DNA of 64,000 nt from Isoetes taiwanensis (GCA_021234155.1 JAJEKV010000775.1:1-64000), one strand, 5' to 3'; positions 22,387 through 35,259 are shown, numbered from the stretch's first letter. Notes: generated by a model not told the origin, from the letters alone. A program made the numbers and translations.

Positions 22387-23072
22387 TGTGGAAAATTAGA
22401 GCACAATTCATACACTCAGATTTACAGAATCATTGAAGAAAGCAATAAGCATGTGAGATCATTGCATTTATTCTATAACATAATTTTAAAGATCACAATT
22501 GAACCATAGACCATAGACATGAAATAATTCGCTTATATGAAATTCATTGTAGCAATGTATTTCCAATCAATGATCAAACCATACTGATCGATATTTGGTC
22601 GAAAATGTTCGCCTTGTCTGTGAGAGAATACCCTGTTTCATCTCTGCCTCTCGTTCTTATCATCATCTGTCTATATAGAAATCAGCTTCGACGGTTATGG
22701 AGGGGAATTAGCAGATCGGTCCGCCTATGTCTTCGAGTTTCCATTTTGATTTCGATTTGCCTCCAATACTCGTTTCATAATATTACTATAACAATAGTAA
22801 TATCAACCATTAACCATGCAATTTTATAATGTCAATAGTTGAATGAACTTCTCCCATTAAGGTTGCACCTTTGAACCTTAAGTCTCTAAGGTTCCACAAA
22901 GTTCACACAACTCTCGAAATCTTAACCCTATTGTGAAACCATTCTTCTGAGATAACATCTGGTGTGATATTTGCAGTGAATAACTTATGTCTTGAGCAAT
23001 CAACATTATTTGGTCTTTCTTTCAGATATGGCATTTAGCCTAAGCAAGATTATGCAATAACAAATTCCAACA
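22387..23072 (-). repeat. Copia 3' LTR
   Basis: A 686-bp LTR on the minus strand beginning TGTTGGAATTTG and ending TTTTCCACA, i.e. TG...CA limits with the TGTTGGAA start typical of plant Copia LTRs. It directly follows a purine-rich tract. Its end coincides with the break in the duplicated segment at 22386. Confidence 0.7.
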
Positions 23073-23085
23073 CACCTCCTTTATT
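23073..23085 (-). promoter_or_regulatory. Copia polypurine tract
   Basis: Minus-strand AATAAAGGAGGTG lies directly before the TGTTGGAA start of the LTR, the expected place for plus-strand DNA priming. A second purine tract (AAGGAGGAGGT) lies at about 23366-23377. Confidence 0.6.
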
Positions 23086-23383
23086 GCATAATCATATAAC
23101 CTTCTGTCCAACCGTATTATGCAATGTTCATTTAATTTTCAGTGTATGTCTGAGCTGTGCCAATTTGCTGAGTAAGGCTTTTAGCCTGAGTTGCATAAGC
23201 AAGTTTCCAGTGCATGTCTGAACTGTACTATTTTTCTCGCAATGATTATTTCATTTCCAGTGCATGTCTGAACTGCACCTTTTTCTGAATAAAGTCTTTG
23301 GCTTAGGTTGCATAAGCAGGATTCCAGTGCATGTCTTCAACCACATTATGTAATAAACTTCAACCTCCTCCTTCACTGTATAA

Positions 23384-25099
23384 TCACACAACTTTAAGTG
23401 CATTTCTAAAGTGTACAAATTTGCTTTCTGCCAATGCTTTTGTGAATACATCTGCTACTTGATCAGAGGTATTCACATACACTAATTTGACATAATTCTT
23501 TGAAACCATATCTCTGATAAAATGCATATTTAACTCAATATGCTTTGTTCTCTCATGGTCAATAAGATTTTTAGCAATGGCTATACAACTTTGACTGTCA
23601 GTGAATATTTCTGTAGGTGCTATCTGTTTGCAATTTAATTCTTCTAATAACCTTCTCAACCATGCAATTTCCCTTGCCACTGGAGAGGATGCTGAATATT
23701 CAGCTTCCGCTGAAAACATTGCTATGGCACTCTGTTTTTTACACTTCCAATTAATTGCTCCTCCTGCTAAGAATACCACATAGCCTGAGGTAGATTTTCG
23801 TGAAGCCAGATCTCCACCCCAATCTGCATCACTATAAGCATAAATATTAAGATCCTTTGAATCAAACATTATTCCATGATTTATGGTACCCTTGAGATAT
23901 TTTAGTACCCTTTTCCCTGCCAACCAATGTTCTTTAGTAGGATTGTTGCATTTTCTGCTCAAGATGTTGACTATGTAAGAAATGTCAGGTCTGCTATTGT
24001 TAACTAGATACAATAAACATCCAACCAATTCTCTATAAGGTATCTTCTCCATTTCTTTCATTTCTTTTTCAGTCACCTCCTTTTCTGCTGTCAGTTTATG
24101 CCCTGGAACCATTGGTGTTTTGACCACATGAGCGTCTACCAAATTGAACCTGTTTAACATATTATCAATTTGTCTGCTTTGAGTTAACTTCAGCCAGTTC
24201 TTTTCTCTATCTCTTGTGACTTCAATGCCCAAGAAATGTTTTAACTCTCCCAAGTTTGTCATCTTATATCTGGCTTTCAATATATTTTTGCACAGATCCA
24301 AGGTTTTAGTATCATTAACAATCATGATACAATCGTCTACATACAAGGCTATAATACAATACTTGTTCTTAACCTTGTATCTATATATATTCCCATCATT
24401 TTGCATTTTCTCAAAGCCCTGTTCTTTGAGATAATTATTTATGCACGGGTACCATTCCCTTGGAGCCTGTTTTAGCCCATAAACTGCTCTATTCAATCTC
24501 CATACCTTATTTTTGCCCTTTTCATAACCTGGAGCTTGCTTCATATAGACTTTTTCATCTAATTTTGCATTTAAAAATGTTATTTTCACATCCATGTGAT
24601 GTAGTTCTAGATTTAATGCATTTGATAATCCCAAAAGTACCCTTATACTAGTAAGCTTCACAATAGGTGAATAAGTTTCTTCAAAATCTTTCCCTTTCTT
24701 TTGTGTAAAACCTTGAGCAACAAGACGAGCTTTGTACTTTTTTGTACCATTCACTCCTCCTTTAATTTTAAATATCCATTTACTGCCAATTATATTGTGA
24801 TCAGCTGGGTAATCAACAAGTTCATAAGTTTCTGTCTCCTCAAATGATAAAAGTTCATCCTTCATTGCTTCTTCCCAGTTGGTTTTATCTGGGCAAGTTA
24901 ATGCCTCATCTATTGTCCTTGGAATGTCTCCATCTGCTACTAATGCCATGATCTGATCATAATCATGACCTAAGGTTTCAAGTCTTTTACTTCTGCCTGT
25001 GTCAGTTCTTCCATAAATTTCTTTGTCTATGTTGGCTTCCTCCAACAGCCTTTCAACTTGTGATCTCCTCTTGTTTTTGCCATCTGGGTCAAAGCACAA
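23384..25099 (-). CDS. Copia reverse transcriptase-RNase H
   Basis: An open 571-codon frame, the best preserved ORF in the window. The RT domain runs from about residue 75 with NWEEAMKDEL, WIFKIK, KARLVAQGFTQ, the DVK-x-x-FLN segment, GLKQAPREWY, and the catalytic YVDD at residues 253-256. RNase H follows with YSDADWGGD, the SAEAEY acidic site and TDSQSCIAIAKN, ending in the HIELNMHFIRD and DVFTKAL motifs of Copia polyproteins. DVKTAFLNG is changed to DVKITFLNA. The frame opens just inside the nested TIR-like insertion at 25085, so it has lost its connection to the integrase and cannot be made as a normal polyprotein. Confidence 0.85.
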   Translation of the reverse strand: MCFDPDGKNKRRSQVERLLEEANIDKEIYGRTDTGRSKRLETLGHDYDQIMALVADGDIPRTIDEALTCPDKTNWEEAMKDELLSFEETETYELVDYPADHNIIGSKWIFKIKGGVNGTKKYKARLVAQGFTQKKGKDFEETYSPIVKLTSIRVLLGLSNALNLELHHMDVKITFLNAKLDEKVYMKQAPGYEKGKNKVWRLNRAVYGLKQAPREWYPCINNYLKEQGFEKMQNDGNIYRYKVKNKYCIIALYVDDCIMIVNDTKTLDLCKNILKARYKMTNLGELKHFLGIEVTRDREKNWLKLTQSRQIDNMLNRFNLVDAHVVKTPMVPGHKLTAEKEVTEKEMKEMEKIPYRELVGCLLYLVNNSRPDISYIVNILSRKCNNPTKEHWLAGKRVLKYLKGTINHGIMFDSKDLNIYAYSDADWGGDLASRKSTSGYVVFLAGGAINWKCKKQSAIAMFSAEAEYSASSPVAREIAWLRRLLEELNCKQIAPTEIFTDSQSCIAIAKNLIDHERTKHIELNMHFIRDMVSKNYVKLVYVNTSDQVADVFTKALAESKFVHFRNALKVV

Positions 25100-25112
25100 T
25101 ATAGTGTCTCAA

Positions 25113-26180
25113 AAAAGTCGAATTTCTAACTACAAAAATAGTTAAAAATGTAGTGGGTTTGTTAGGTTGTATTTTGAATTTTGCGAAAATTAAGGGGAAA
25201 AGGAGGGATTCGGTTCGGGAGGAAATAGCAAGAAATGAGAATGGGAGGGAATCGTTTCGGACTCTCTAGCTCTCTTCCACTGCACGGTTTACCTCATTTC
25301 GGTCTTTCTAGCTCTCTTCATAACTGTACTTTGTTGCAAGGTATGCAGCTTCTCAGGTTTCTCTTTCGCCATGACAAAATGGCATCGTATAAAGCTCTGA
25401 ATTAATTTCTTTATTTGCGGTATATTTGCTCACGAATTTATATGACCTTTTGTTAGCTCTACTCTACCATTTTGATTTATTGCTTTTGCAACGTTTGCAT
25501 ACATCTCCATGCTTCTCAACAGAACCTTTAGACCAATTAATATTTCTTGTTATTTGTCCTTCTTATATTGCCATTGTATTTCATGTTATAATGTTATGTT
25601 ATATATTGAACATTTCGGCCTCTCTAGCTCTCCACCGAATCAAATACTTGAAGAAAAGTATGTACTCATCTCAATTTTCTGTTTTGCCATCATGTATGTT
25701 ACATGTAGTTTCATTCTTTGTGGAAGATGCAATACTAAGAAGAACGGGAATTTATAATGGGAAAGTAATCTGACAAAATGGCATCATATAAAACTTCCTA
25801 CATTTTTATTTCTTCCTTTAGATTTTATGTGATAGATGTAAGGCTTTAATCATGGTAAGCTTTGAACCCTTAAGGTTGTGATGCTGATTTACGAGGCGGA
25901 GGCGTGTCGGTTTGATAATTTGTTGTGATAGGCAATAGATGGAGTCTTTTATAGATAGGCAATAGATGCACCTCTTAGACCATAGTATTTCTTTTGTCCT
26001 TATATTGCAATTGTATTTTATGATGTCAGAAATCTAATGTAAAGTTGCATTGCGAGGTCATCGGCTTGTGATCTCATGGAAGCGGTTCCAAATCATGCGA
26101 TTCCGATTTGAGTGACAAAGGCTTTACCTATAAAGAGTTGTATAGATCGGAAGGCATGTTGATGATAATGAGATCACGGA
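25113..26180. other. Left subterminal region of the nested element
   Basis: AT-rich sequence with repeats of the phrase TCTAGCTCTCTTC/TCTAGCTCTCCACC and of ATGGCATCRTATAAA, but no domain-bearing ORF. It may hold promoter and 5' exons of the plus-strand gene. Confidence 0.25.
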
Positions 26181-26184
26181 AGAT

Positions 26185-28110
26185 GTGGGGTCGAAGGTAA
26201 ATGGAAAGGCTTATTCTGAGGTTCAAATTATTAAAGGAAAACAAGAAGGAAGAATTCTTGTCATTATACAAAAAATACATGATCGAACCAAGGTTTTAGG
26301 AGGCGGTACCCCAAGCAGCAGCAATGGCATTTTGTTACATTGTAATGGGCGTGAAATAGGCTGGATGAGCTTCTATGAGCATGCAAAATCAGCTTCAAAA
26401 GTAGAGCACTTGCAAACAATGTGGATGATGAGCTAGAAAGTGGCACGCAGAAAGCGTTACTCCTCCGGTGGGTTTTGTCTCAGACTTGCTTTTGGTTCCT
26501 CATAAGTTAACTTCACAAAACCTTGGGAGCTCAAGCGTGACAAATGATGCCAATTATACAAGGAAAATCCGTATTATTCAACTCTAGTTTTTTTATATTC
26601 ATTTATTCTCTTAGCTCCATTGTCATAGTAATTCTTAGTCGATTTTAAGTGTAAGTCTAATTAAGTCTTAATCTAAGTCTAAGTCTGTCTAACTCTAAAT
26701 CTAAGTCTAAATTAGTCTAGTTCTCAAGTGCATTGTAAGTCTAAGTGGGTCTAACTGTCTAAGTCTGTCTTAGTCTGAAGGTCTAATTCTGTCTAAGTAC
26801 GTCCCAAGTCTAAGTGGGTCTAGTCTAATTTGTCTAAGTCTAAGTCGGGTCTAAGTCTATCTAAGTCTAGCTGTAAGTCTCTGTCTAAGTATGTCTTAGT
26901 CTAAGTTAGTGTAAGTCTAAGTGGGTCTAAATCGGCATCTAAGTCAGCTGTCTAAGTCGTTCTAAGTCTAAAGTCGGTCTAAGTCGGTCATTACGTCTAA
27001 GTGTAAGTCTAATTCTAAGTCTAAATGTCTAAGTCTGTCTTGAAGTTATGTTTGTAATCTAATTCAATCTGGGTTTCATTAAATTAGTTATGTTTTAATC
27101 TAATTATCTTCTTGCATTATAGAAATGTCAAGGATCTTGAAGGAATGGATTGCAAATGCGAACATGATGTCACAAACCTGACACTTGAGCTGTGCATGAT
27201 GATAAGTGCTTTGACATAAGAGAAAATATGAAAGATCTAGAAGTTAAGCAGGTTTGTTGAAATAAAAAAACACGTGATTTATCAAGTCAAGTGCGACAAA
27301 AGGAAGGTATTGAGGCGGTCATTGACCTTCAAATCGGGGAACTTGAAGAGGTGCGGTTAGCTTTGAGTCAAGCATCAAAAGACTTGTCAATCTCGAAATT
27401 TGTAGAGATGCGGGCTGGGCGGTTGAACAACTTGAGGCCACGCCTTCACGAGGCTTTTGGCAGCTCGCCAAAATTATGTGCCGACCATTTCGGTTAAGTC
27501 CCTCTTTGCCACAAACGCTTGTTCTTGGTGCTAGCGAGAAATGAATATTCAAGCATCAATTTGAAGGAAACATGCCCATTTTGTGAAAGATCACTCAATA
27601 CTAGTGAGATGCTTCTACCGGTCATAATTGTTAAGTGCAAGCATGCATATCATGTCACATCTTTGCCTAAGCGCATTTCGGGTAGCATCTTCCCATCTAT
27701 AATTTTTAAATTTGTAGGATTATCTAACATAGTTTTTCTTGTGTAGTGGCACTCGATGTGTTCGCGATAAGCGGTTGTGGACATAGCATGTCGGACAATT
27801 GGTTGTTTTTCTTGGTTTAAAGAAGCATCATGGGACCAAGATTAATGTGATAGCATATTGAATGGTTGGTCTATATGCATATTTTTTTTTCATCTTCATA
27901 GTATGTTTTTAATATGCATATTTTTTTTTCATCTTCATAGTATGTTTTAGTATCTTTGGTTTGATATTGGAACAGAAAATTTGCCTTCAAAGGCATTGGC
28001 TCCACTCCGGCATCCTTATCATTTATCAAAGAGCATAAGCTTGTGCCTAGGCGTTTGGCGAGCTTTAACAACTACAGAGGATGTGCATGTGATCAATGAT
28101 GTTTAAAGGA
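26185..28110 (+). pseudogene. Upstream part of plus-strand gene, RING-like motif
   Basis: An 83-codon frame (26185-26436) is followed, beyond a satellite, by coding-like pieces. One at 27150-27200 has CKCEHDVTNLTLELC. One at 27562-27680 has CPFCERSLN and, 28 residues after the first Cys, CKHAYH. This C-x2-C ... C-x-H-x2-H spacing resembles part of a RING or related zinc-binding finger. Pieces are in different frames and may be exons of the gene that ends with the FCP1-like domain. Function unknown. Confidence 0.25.
26640..27050 (+). repeat. (TCTAAG)n-type satellite
   Basis: About 400 bp of imperfect repeats of TCTAAG and TCTAAGTC, with units such as GTCTAAGTGGGTC. It lies between coding pieces of the plus-strand gene, probably in an intron. 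Confidence 0.8.
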
Positions 28111-28799
28111 AGGAACAAATTGACAACAATGATGGTAAGTGAAGTCATTCCTAGATTGCTAGTAATGATTGTTGGTTCCTAGATTCCAAGATTCATGTCT
28201 TTTTTTGATTGCTAGTTTTTTAATTTATGTATGATCTAGATATTCAAGGCCACTCATGACAATGTTTTTTTTTATTTATGTATGATCTAGCTATTCAAGG
28301 CCACTCATCAAAGATAGGTACTCTTGTAGAAGTTGAAGGTAACAACAAAAATTATTTTTTCATGAAGAGAATGAGCCAAAGGCGGCGATGATTTCCTTGA
28401 GTAATACATGCTTTCTGCGGAGGGAAAATATTTGTTATCACATATTTTCAATTTTTGTAATGCTTGTAGGGTTAAAGAGGCGCAAGATGGGAAAGATATA
28501 GTGACACCGCTTCATCACCTTTTGAAAAAATGAATGTGGGCAATCCGCCTTGACAATGGGAAGGCTACTTTGTCTCAATCAAAGTTTGATGGTGTAGTGA
28601 GAGGATAATAAAGGCCATTGAAACCCATCGAGTCTTCCAATTTCATCATGTAGTCAATTGTGAAGACAAAGAAAGAGACATCTCATCGATCACAATCGAA
28701 GAATCACATTTCACTGGTAATTCTTTATTTTTTTTTGTATGAAGTGATTATGTTTGTTTATTTGAAAGCATTTTCTTCAGGGAAATAAAAAAGGGCTTT

Positions 28800-29512
28800 A
28801 ATTCTGCAACGAGGAAAAGTATGCGGTGGTGAAGTTTTGGCGGTCCCTCAAGTCCCCATGTACCAAAAGGATAAAGTCGCATAAAAAGCTTTTGATTTTT
28901 GAGCTAGATGGAGTGTTGATGAAGCTATTTGAAAATCTGAGCCATTGCCAAGTTGTGTCATGGATGGTGCAAAACTTAAGCACCTTAATCATACAAAGAT
29001 AGGCTGTATTGCGCCCCGAGCCAAGGAGCTTCTAGAGTGGTGCATGGAGCACTTCAAGATTGCCATTTGGACAACATTGAGCAGCACCGCAACTAATCTT
29101 ATTCTGAATCAAATGTTTGAAAATTTTGTTCGAGAAAAATTACGGTTTACATGGTCTTGACTAAGTGCACAAATCGGCATTCAAAGTTGAAAGGAAACCC
29201 TGTCTTGTTGAAGGAGTTGAACAAAGTTTATTCTGAAATAAAGGGAGGTTGGATGGACAAAAATACATTGCTAGTCGATGATATGGCGCATCGTGGTTTT
29301 AAGAAGAAGTCCACATACAATGGTATGCCCTAATACTTATCAACCATCGAGGAAGAGATGGTGACTTCCTATTCGAACATCTAAGAGACCATGGAACTAT
29401 GTTAGAAGGCGAGAATGTGGAAGTGTATCTTCAAGCCAATCCATTAACTAACTTTGCGGATAAGCTTTCGAAGAAAGCAATTGATACTCTCAAGAAATAC
29501 AGATATCGTTGA
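28800..29512 (+). pseudogene. FCP1/SCP-like phosphatase domain (HAD fold)
   Basis: Read across two or three frames, the segment has LLIFELDGVLMK (28887-28922), PRAKELLEWCMEHFKIAIWT (29011-29070), ATNLILNQMFE, WSLTKCTN, VLLKELNKVY (29206-29236), KNTLLVDDM (29260s) and LFEHLRDHG, VEVYLQANPL, FADKLSKK (29380-29475). This order matches FCP1-homology (NLI-interacting factor-like) proteins of the kind with DLNGLL in place of DLDETL. The nucleophile Asp of the first motif is Glu here, so phosphatase activity is doubtful. It lies inside the nested TIR-like element and is probably its passenger or accessory gene. Confidence 0.5.
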
Positions 29513-29924
29513 CATCAATATGGTTTTGTTTAGTGAAATTGTATCATTGTAACTGTTGCTGTATTTTCTCACACAAGATAAGTGACCAAGTCTTGGCTCT
29601 TGTGTTGAATTAATAAAATTCATGCCTTGAGGGAGTTCTTTGATAAGTTGTGTATAAGCCTTCATGTTCTTTGGGTTCTTTGGGATACACATGTCTATGG
29701 AGTATTTTGGAAATGGATTGCAGGCTGAACATTCTGCAAACATGAAACTTTTCACATCTTTTTCAAACTGATAGTACTAGTTTCCTTCTTCCAAAAAACT
29801 AAGTGAAGCATTCTGTTCTGTTAATGGTACACGTTGGTGACACAAGGCTTTGATTTCTAACATGACCTTGATCTATCTTGATCTCTCTTTGTTTAAGAGG
29901 TTCAATTGTTTTGCTTAGGTTTCT

Positions 29925-30070
29925 TTTAGCCTAAGCGTGGAATGGTTTTAGTTTGCAAAGGTTTAGTTTGCACATGTTTTAGTTAGCAATGGTTTAGTTT
30001 GCAATGGTTTAGTTAGCAATGGTTTAGTTTGCCTGAGTCTAGTTTATTCGATAGTTTATTCAATGCTTTA
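29925..30070 (+). repeat. Tandem repeat of TTAGTTWGCAATGG units
   Basis: About eight imperfect units of GGTTTAGTTTGCAAT/GGTTTAGTTAGCAAT. It lies between the FCP1-like gene and a polypyrimidine-rich spacer inside the nested element. Confidence 0.7.
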
Positions 30071-30549
30071 GTTTGCATTGCTTTTTGTTTGCGATTTCAG
30101 TTCAACAAGAAGGAGAATCCGGTAGCTTCCATATTCCTGTATGCGGATGCTCTTGATGGGGACAAACGGTCGACCCACTTGAACTTTATTCGAGACTTTG
30201 GCTCCTTGTTCCGCATTGAACCACCTCCGAGGCGGAGAATTTTGCAACAGGTCATTTCCATGCACGGATGTGAGGAAGAAGAGGACTCTTCCTCAACTTT
30301 GGGCTTTTGGCGATATTTAAGCTGGCCATGAAGATAGGAAGATAGGAAGATAGGAAATAGGCTTTTGAAATCTCGAGGAAGGGCTTGCTTGGGATGAAGG
30401 AATGCACGAGTCCTGGACAAGTTCTTCTCTTATAGGAGCAATGGGCGTCAATCAAAGGGCCAATTATGGTCATAATGTTGCATCAGGGGCTTTCGACCGA
30501 GGCCCCCTAGCCATGCAATAATAGTACATTCTTATATAGATTTAATTTT

Positions 30550-31830
30550 TTGGTTTCATATCCTAGATCTAAATATCAGGCATATTCTTGCCCATATTCT
30601 AATATGCTAATATGCCATAATTCTAATGTGCCCATAATTCTAATATGCCATATTATTTGTTTGAAGAAAATGTTACATTTTTTAAACAAATTTGTGTATC
30701 TATCAAAATGCATGTGCCATCATCATGCCATGTCATCATACCAGGTGATGCCATGTGGACAAGTATTTTTTTTTTTTTTTTTTTTTAGGGCTAGATGTTT
30801 AGGTTAATATGTTAATGTTAAGTTAATATGTTAATGTTTAGTACAAGTTAATGTTAATGTTGTATGTTATGTTGTAAGTTTATAAGTTAACTTAAATAAG
30901 TTAACTTACAACTATTAAGATTAACTTGTTAGTCCATGTGGCGGTCCAAGTGACAGTCCATATCGACATTCAATGAGCCAAGTCATCAAACCGTGTTATG
31001 CCATCCTAGTCATCATCACCACATATTGTCATCATGTGCGGTCAAGTGGCGGTCCATGTAAGTAGTCCATGTGGCATGGCATCTGTTAGCCCATGTGGCA
31101 ATCCATGCTTGGAGTCCATGTGGAGTCCATGTGCATTTGGAAGTATGTCGTGGACAAGTAAAAGTTTTTTTTTTTTTTTTTTGATCGGTAGTTATTAAGG
31201 TTAATATGTTAATTTATAAGTTAATCATTATGTTGTAAGTTTATAGGTTAACTTAAATAAGTTATATTACAACTTGTTGAGTTAACTTGTTAGTCCATGT
31301 GGCGGTCAAGTGGCTTGGTCCATGTCGGCATTCAATGAGCCAAGTCATCAAACACGTGTTATGCCATCCTAGTCATCATCACCACATATTGTCATCATGT
31401 GCCGGTCAAGTGGCGGTTCATGTAAGTAGTCCATGTGGCGGTCAAGTGCCGGTCCATGTCGCATTCATTCAATGAGCCACGTCATCAAACACGTGTTATG
31501 CCATCCTAGTCATCATCACCACATCCGAGTCATCATCACCACATCCTAGTCATCCTAGTCCAAGTGGCGGTCCATGTAAGTAGTCCATGTGGCATGGCAT
31601 CTCAGTAGCCCATGTGGCAGTCCATGTAAGCAGTCCATGTGAAGTTTTTTTTTGAGGTCTAGTTATTTAGGGTAATATGTTAATCTTAAGTTAATATGTT
31701 AATGTTAAGTGTAAGTTAATGTGGCACTACATGTGCCACATCACCATGTGCCAAGCCAAGTGGCAGTCCATGTGCCAGTCCAACTGGCGACCCACATCTT
31801 GAAGCAGCCCATGTTGTTTTTTAAAAGGGG
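30550..31830 (+). repeat. Complex tandem repeat, about 340-bp units
   Basis: Three diverged units (roughly 30780-31150, 31165-31480, 31490-31800) share poly(T), a TTAATATGTTAATGTTAAG block, GTCCATGTGGCGGTC, CATTCAATGAGCCAAGTCAT and GTTATGCCATCCTAGTCATC. Within each unit GTCCATGTGGC recurs. The ORFs here are short and repeat-derived. Confidence 0.65.
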
Positions 31831-32430
31831 AAAATTTGTGACAGAGTATGTTGAATGTTTTTGTGATGGATATTTAATTCCTAAGTATACTGATTTCCTG
31901 ATCTAACTCTAAGTCTGCTACAAGTCCTGGCAAGTCTAGTACAACCTCGATAATCGACATAACAAGGTTTATACATGTTTTCAGGTCTCCAAGCAAAATC
32001 GGATGATCTTGGCAAGTCTAGTACAACCCCGATGTCGACATAACAGGTTTATCTGAGGGTTTACGAGGTTTATCTGAGGTTTACCGGGTTTCTGATCTCA
32101 AGCCTAAACTCCTAAACAGAACCATGCATTTAAAATTCGGTTTACTCTTCCAAAATAACATGCAATTGACAAAGACTTTATTGATAATCGGGACAATCGA
32201 TAAATCGATAAATCAAAAATATGGTACATAGCCAAAAAAGACAAAATCGATAGAGTCAGATACCTAGTCTTCATCATCGGATAGAACATCGGGGAGATTG
32301 TCTAAAATCTTCTCACTATCGGCTTCACTAAGTGTGTATACAACTGGTTTCCCTTCAATCGATGTTTTGCACGTGGCATGACCAATTTAATTGCACAAAA
32401 CTTGACTTGTGTAGACTATGGCTTTTGGCT
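31830..32430. other. Spacer between convergent genes of the nested element
   Basis: AT-rich, with a short repeat of GGTTTATCTGAGG/GTCTAGTACAACC. It is probably the 3' flank of the minus-strand transposase-like gene. No gene seen. Confidence 0.3.
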
Positions 32431-32432
32431 CG

Positions 32433-35256
32433 TCACGAACAATAGATATAGCTTATGCGTGATCTTGGTGCCTTTTTATAATAAATACCTTCAAAGCTCC
32501 TCTCACCTGCATAAAATATTTGCCCATTTACCTCAAAGTCTTCCTTAACAACATACTCTGTCTTTGTACAACACACCAACCAAAATAGTGCTCCCTCTTC
32601 ATTATATTTTGGAGCAGCAACAGCAAAATTGTCGCCTACTCCTATGCTATCTTTTAGAGCGATGAATGGCTCAAAGAATCTTGTTCTTTGAGATTTCACG
32701 TTCCTCATATTCATCCGTAGAACATTGCTTGGTTGAATAATCCAAGCTCCCAATAAATCTACATATTCTTTGTTCATGCATTTTTCCCATTACGCATCAA
32801 AGCAATTTGCACAAAAAGCAAGACAAGCGTCTTACATGCAATTGCGTAGGGCATTCTAAATTGAATGCATGAGCGGAATGAATGTTCCTTGTGTCCTCCA
32901 CGGTCTCGCTGCCCAAAGGTTGTTCTGTTCACCCCACCACTTCCCAAAACCATCTTCTCCTTTGGTTTTTTTTTCAAACTAGAAGATGGAGCACTAGGAC
33001 GAAAAACCATCCACGGCTACTTTAACTATATATTTTGCATTTTTCAATTTTTATGGATTTGTACTCTCTTCATCAATTCCCTAAGCCACCGTTTTAATTT
33101 CATGCGGCTTTGCCATCATGCTCTCCCTTCCCATGGTTTGAGCCAAAAAATTCCACATCATCTCAATTTTTGTGGCAATTGCATACCTTCCAACAAAGTA
33201 GAAGGGTCTTCTTTGCTTTGAACCGTGATCTTTGCTCCATCCGAAAAAGACCTAGGTGCTTATCATCGGATCTATACCTTGTTGTTTCATAAACTCATAA
33301 TGCATCATAAATGCATCTTTGAACAAACGATTGTATCGTGCTTTGTATCATCGGATATATAATAATGATTGTCTTTGATCACATCCCACGACATAGGGTC
33401 TACAAAGCACGTAATATGCACCAAGATGGTAATCAGTATGCTAATCCAATATGCGGTGCACTTGGTTCTACAAATTTGGATAGAAAAATTCTCGGCAAAG
33501 TCCACTCTTGATACAAGAATACACGGAGGAAGATTTTCCAACAACTCCTTGAAGCTGCTTTGCACGCCACTTGTGCTGAAACTATGCAAAGGAAATTTAT
33601 CCAACCTCTCAATCAATTTATGAATTAAAGTTAGTGGTTCGGTCTCTCTCCATAAAGCGCTTTAGAACCTTCTTTGGGTTTCCTTTCTTATCCTTACCAC
33701 CTTCCTCATAATCCCGGTACTCCCAACTAATAGATCCTTCATTTGATAACTCTAGTGGGCATATCGACAAACGAGAGATACCACAAGTGCTACAAAGCCT
33801 GTATATGCAATCTTTTTTATGAAATTCTTGATTTTCCTCTCTTGGGCAAAGAATAGACTGCCACAACTCTGTAGTTGTCTTATACTTTTTTGTCTTGGCG
33901 ACACAAACTTCTTCTTCTTCTGCTCCACATACTTCACATGCTTAATTGCAAGGATTCACATCTTTGGTTCCTCAATTTATTAAAACCATCCAAAAGCATT
34001 TGTAGCCTCACATGATGTATCACAACAACAAGAGTTGAATTGCTTCAACTTCATGACATACCATGGCTTTAATTTCTCAAAAGCTCTTTGGCCGGATCGC
34101 ACCTCTGGATATTGCTCTTTGAACTTAAAAACGACTCATTTGCACAACAATAAGAGTAGTGAGCTTACATAACTGTATGTTGGATACAACAAAGACCTCA
34201 CAAATGAAAAACCTAATTAAAGCTATAACTAGTGGACAAAGATGCTCAAGTTTGAAGACTAAGGCTGAATTGATCAACAACTAAAACTATTAGCATCTAC
34301 TTATAACAATTATTGTCTCTACATCTATCACCTACAACTTCCACCTCTAACTATAAGCGTGATCATCACGACATTTGTAACCTTCAGACCAGAATCGCGA
34401 ATCGGATTGATTTGTAACACGGAACTTGAACTAACTGGATTTGAAACCTACAACTTTAACTAATCGTAACTATAATCAGTAACCTCGACTACTAGCCATG
34501 ACGCAACTTTAACTAAATGACCCTTGCTATAACTATGGCAACCGGCCTAGAACTAACTTATCGTAACACGTAACTTTTTAACTAACTTTTTGTAACCATT
34601 GTCTAGCACTAACTCAATTCACAACTAACAATACCTTACCAACCATAATTTTAGTTCCTTCAAAGAATGAGGAGGGGAATTACACATGTGTCCTCCAAAT
34701 AGTGAGTGGCATGTTCTTGTTTTAATATTCTTTGCCAATCTTTTTATATCTCCGTCCTTCGCATTAGGCGAGACCCTTGTATTTGCATCCCAAAACTCCT
34801 GAATCAGCTCAATAACATCATCTCCAATTGAATCAAACCTTACGGATCGCTTTGTAAAAGACCCATCCACCTTTATCAATATCTATTTGTTCACGTTTAT
34901 TCCTTGCCATTTTAATATTTCTCGGATGGACTCCCAAAACTTTTCCCAAACTTCTCTTACTAACAATTTGACCTGTGCAATCCTTGCCAATAGCCATTGC
35001 AAGTACATTTTTCTTCTGACCATGGAATCTATGCTTGTAGAAGCTTTTATTGATTGAATGCTTTTCTAATATTGCCAATCAAATGATTCTTAACTCCCAT
35101 ATTCTTGAATTCATCACTAAGAAATTCTTTGATTTCTTTTTCCTTTATGAAGTCACTCAAAATTTCTTTCTTCGTTTCAGTGTCCATTTCTGAAGTATTC
35201 TTCATAAATGACGAGACAATATTAGCCAAGGCTCTATGCTTTTTAGTGTTGCTCAC
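32433..35256 (-). pseudogene. Transposase-like gene of the nested element
   Basis: Pieces on the minus strand follow a pattern I know from uncharacterised transposase-like proteins of plants and animals. An N-terminal helical part (35256-34625) contains KRSLGKVLGVHPRNI. Next comes FKEQYPEV, then QRAFEKLKPWYV and a CCC segment (34140-34000). A cysteine-bearing part (33866-33640) has YRLCSTCG and CPLE. A core (33616-33305) has RVDFAENFSIQICR and YYISDDTKHDT. A C-terminal part (32777-32433) has ALKDSIGVGDNF. DFAEN and SDD-x-x-HD are probable acidic active-site positions by analogy. Frameshifts separate the pieces; some gaps could be introns. Confidence 0.45.
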
Positions 35257-35259
35257 TTA

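Noticed and set aside
26640-27050. Telomere-like repeat
   Set aside because: The unit is TCTAAG/TCTAAGTC, not TTTAGGG, and it is irregular.
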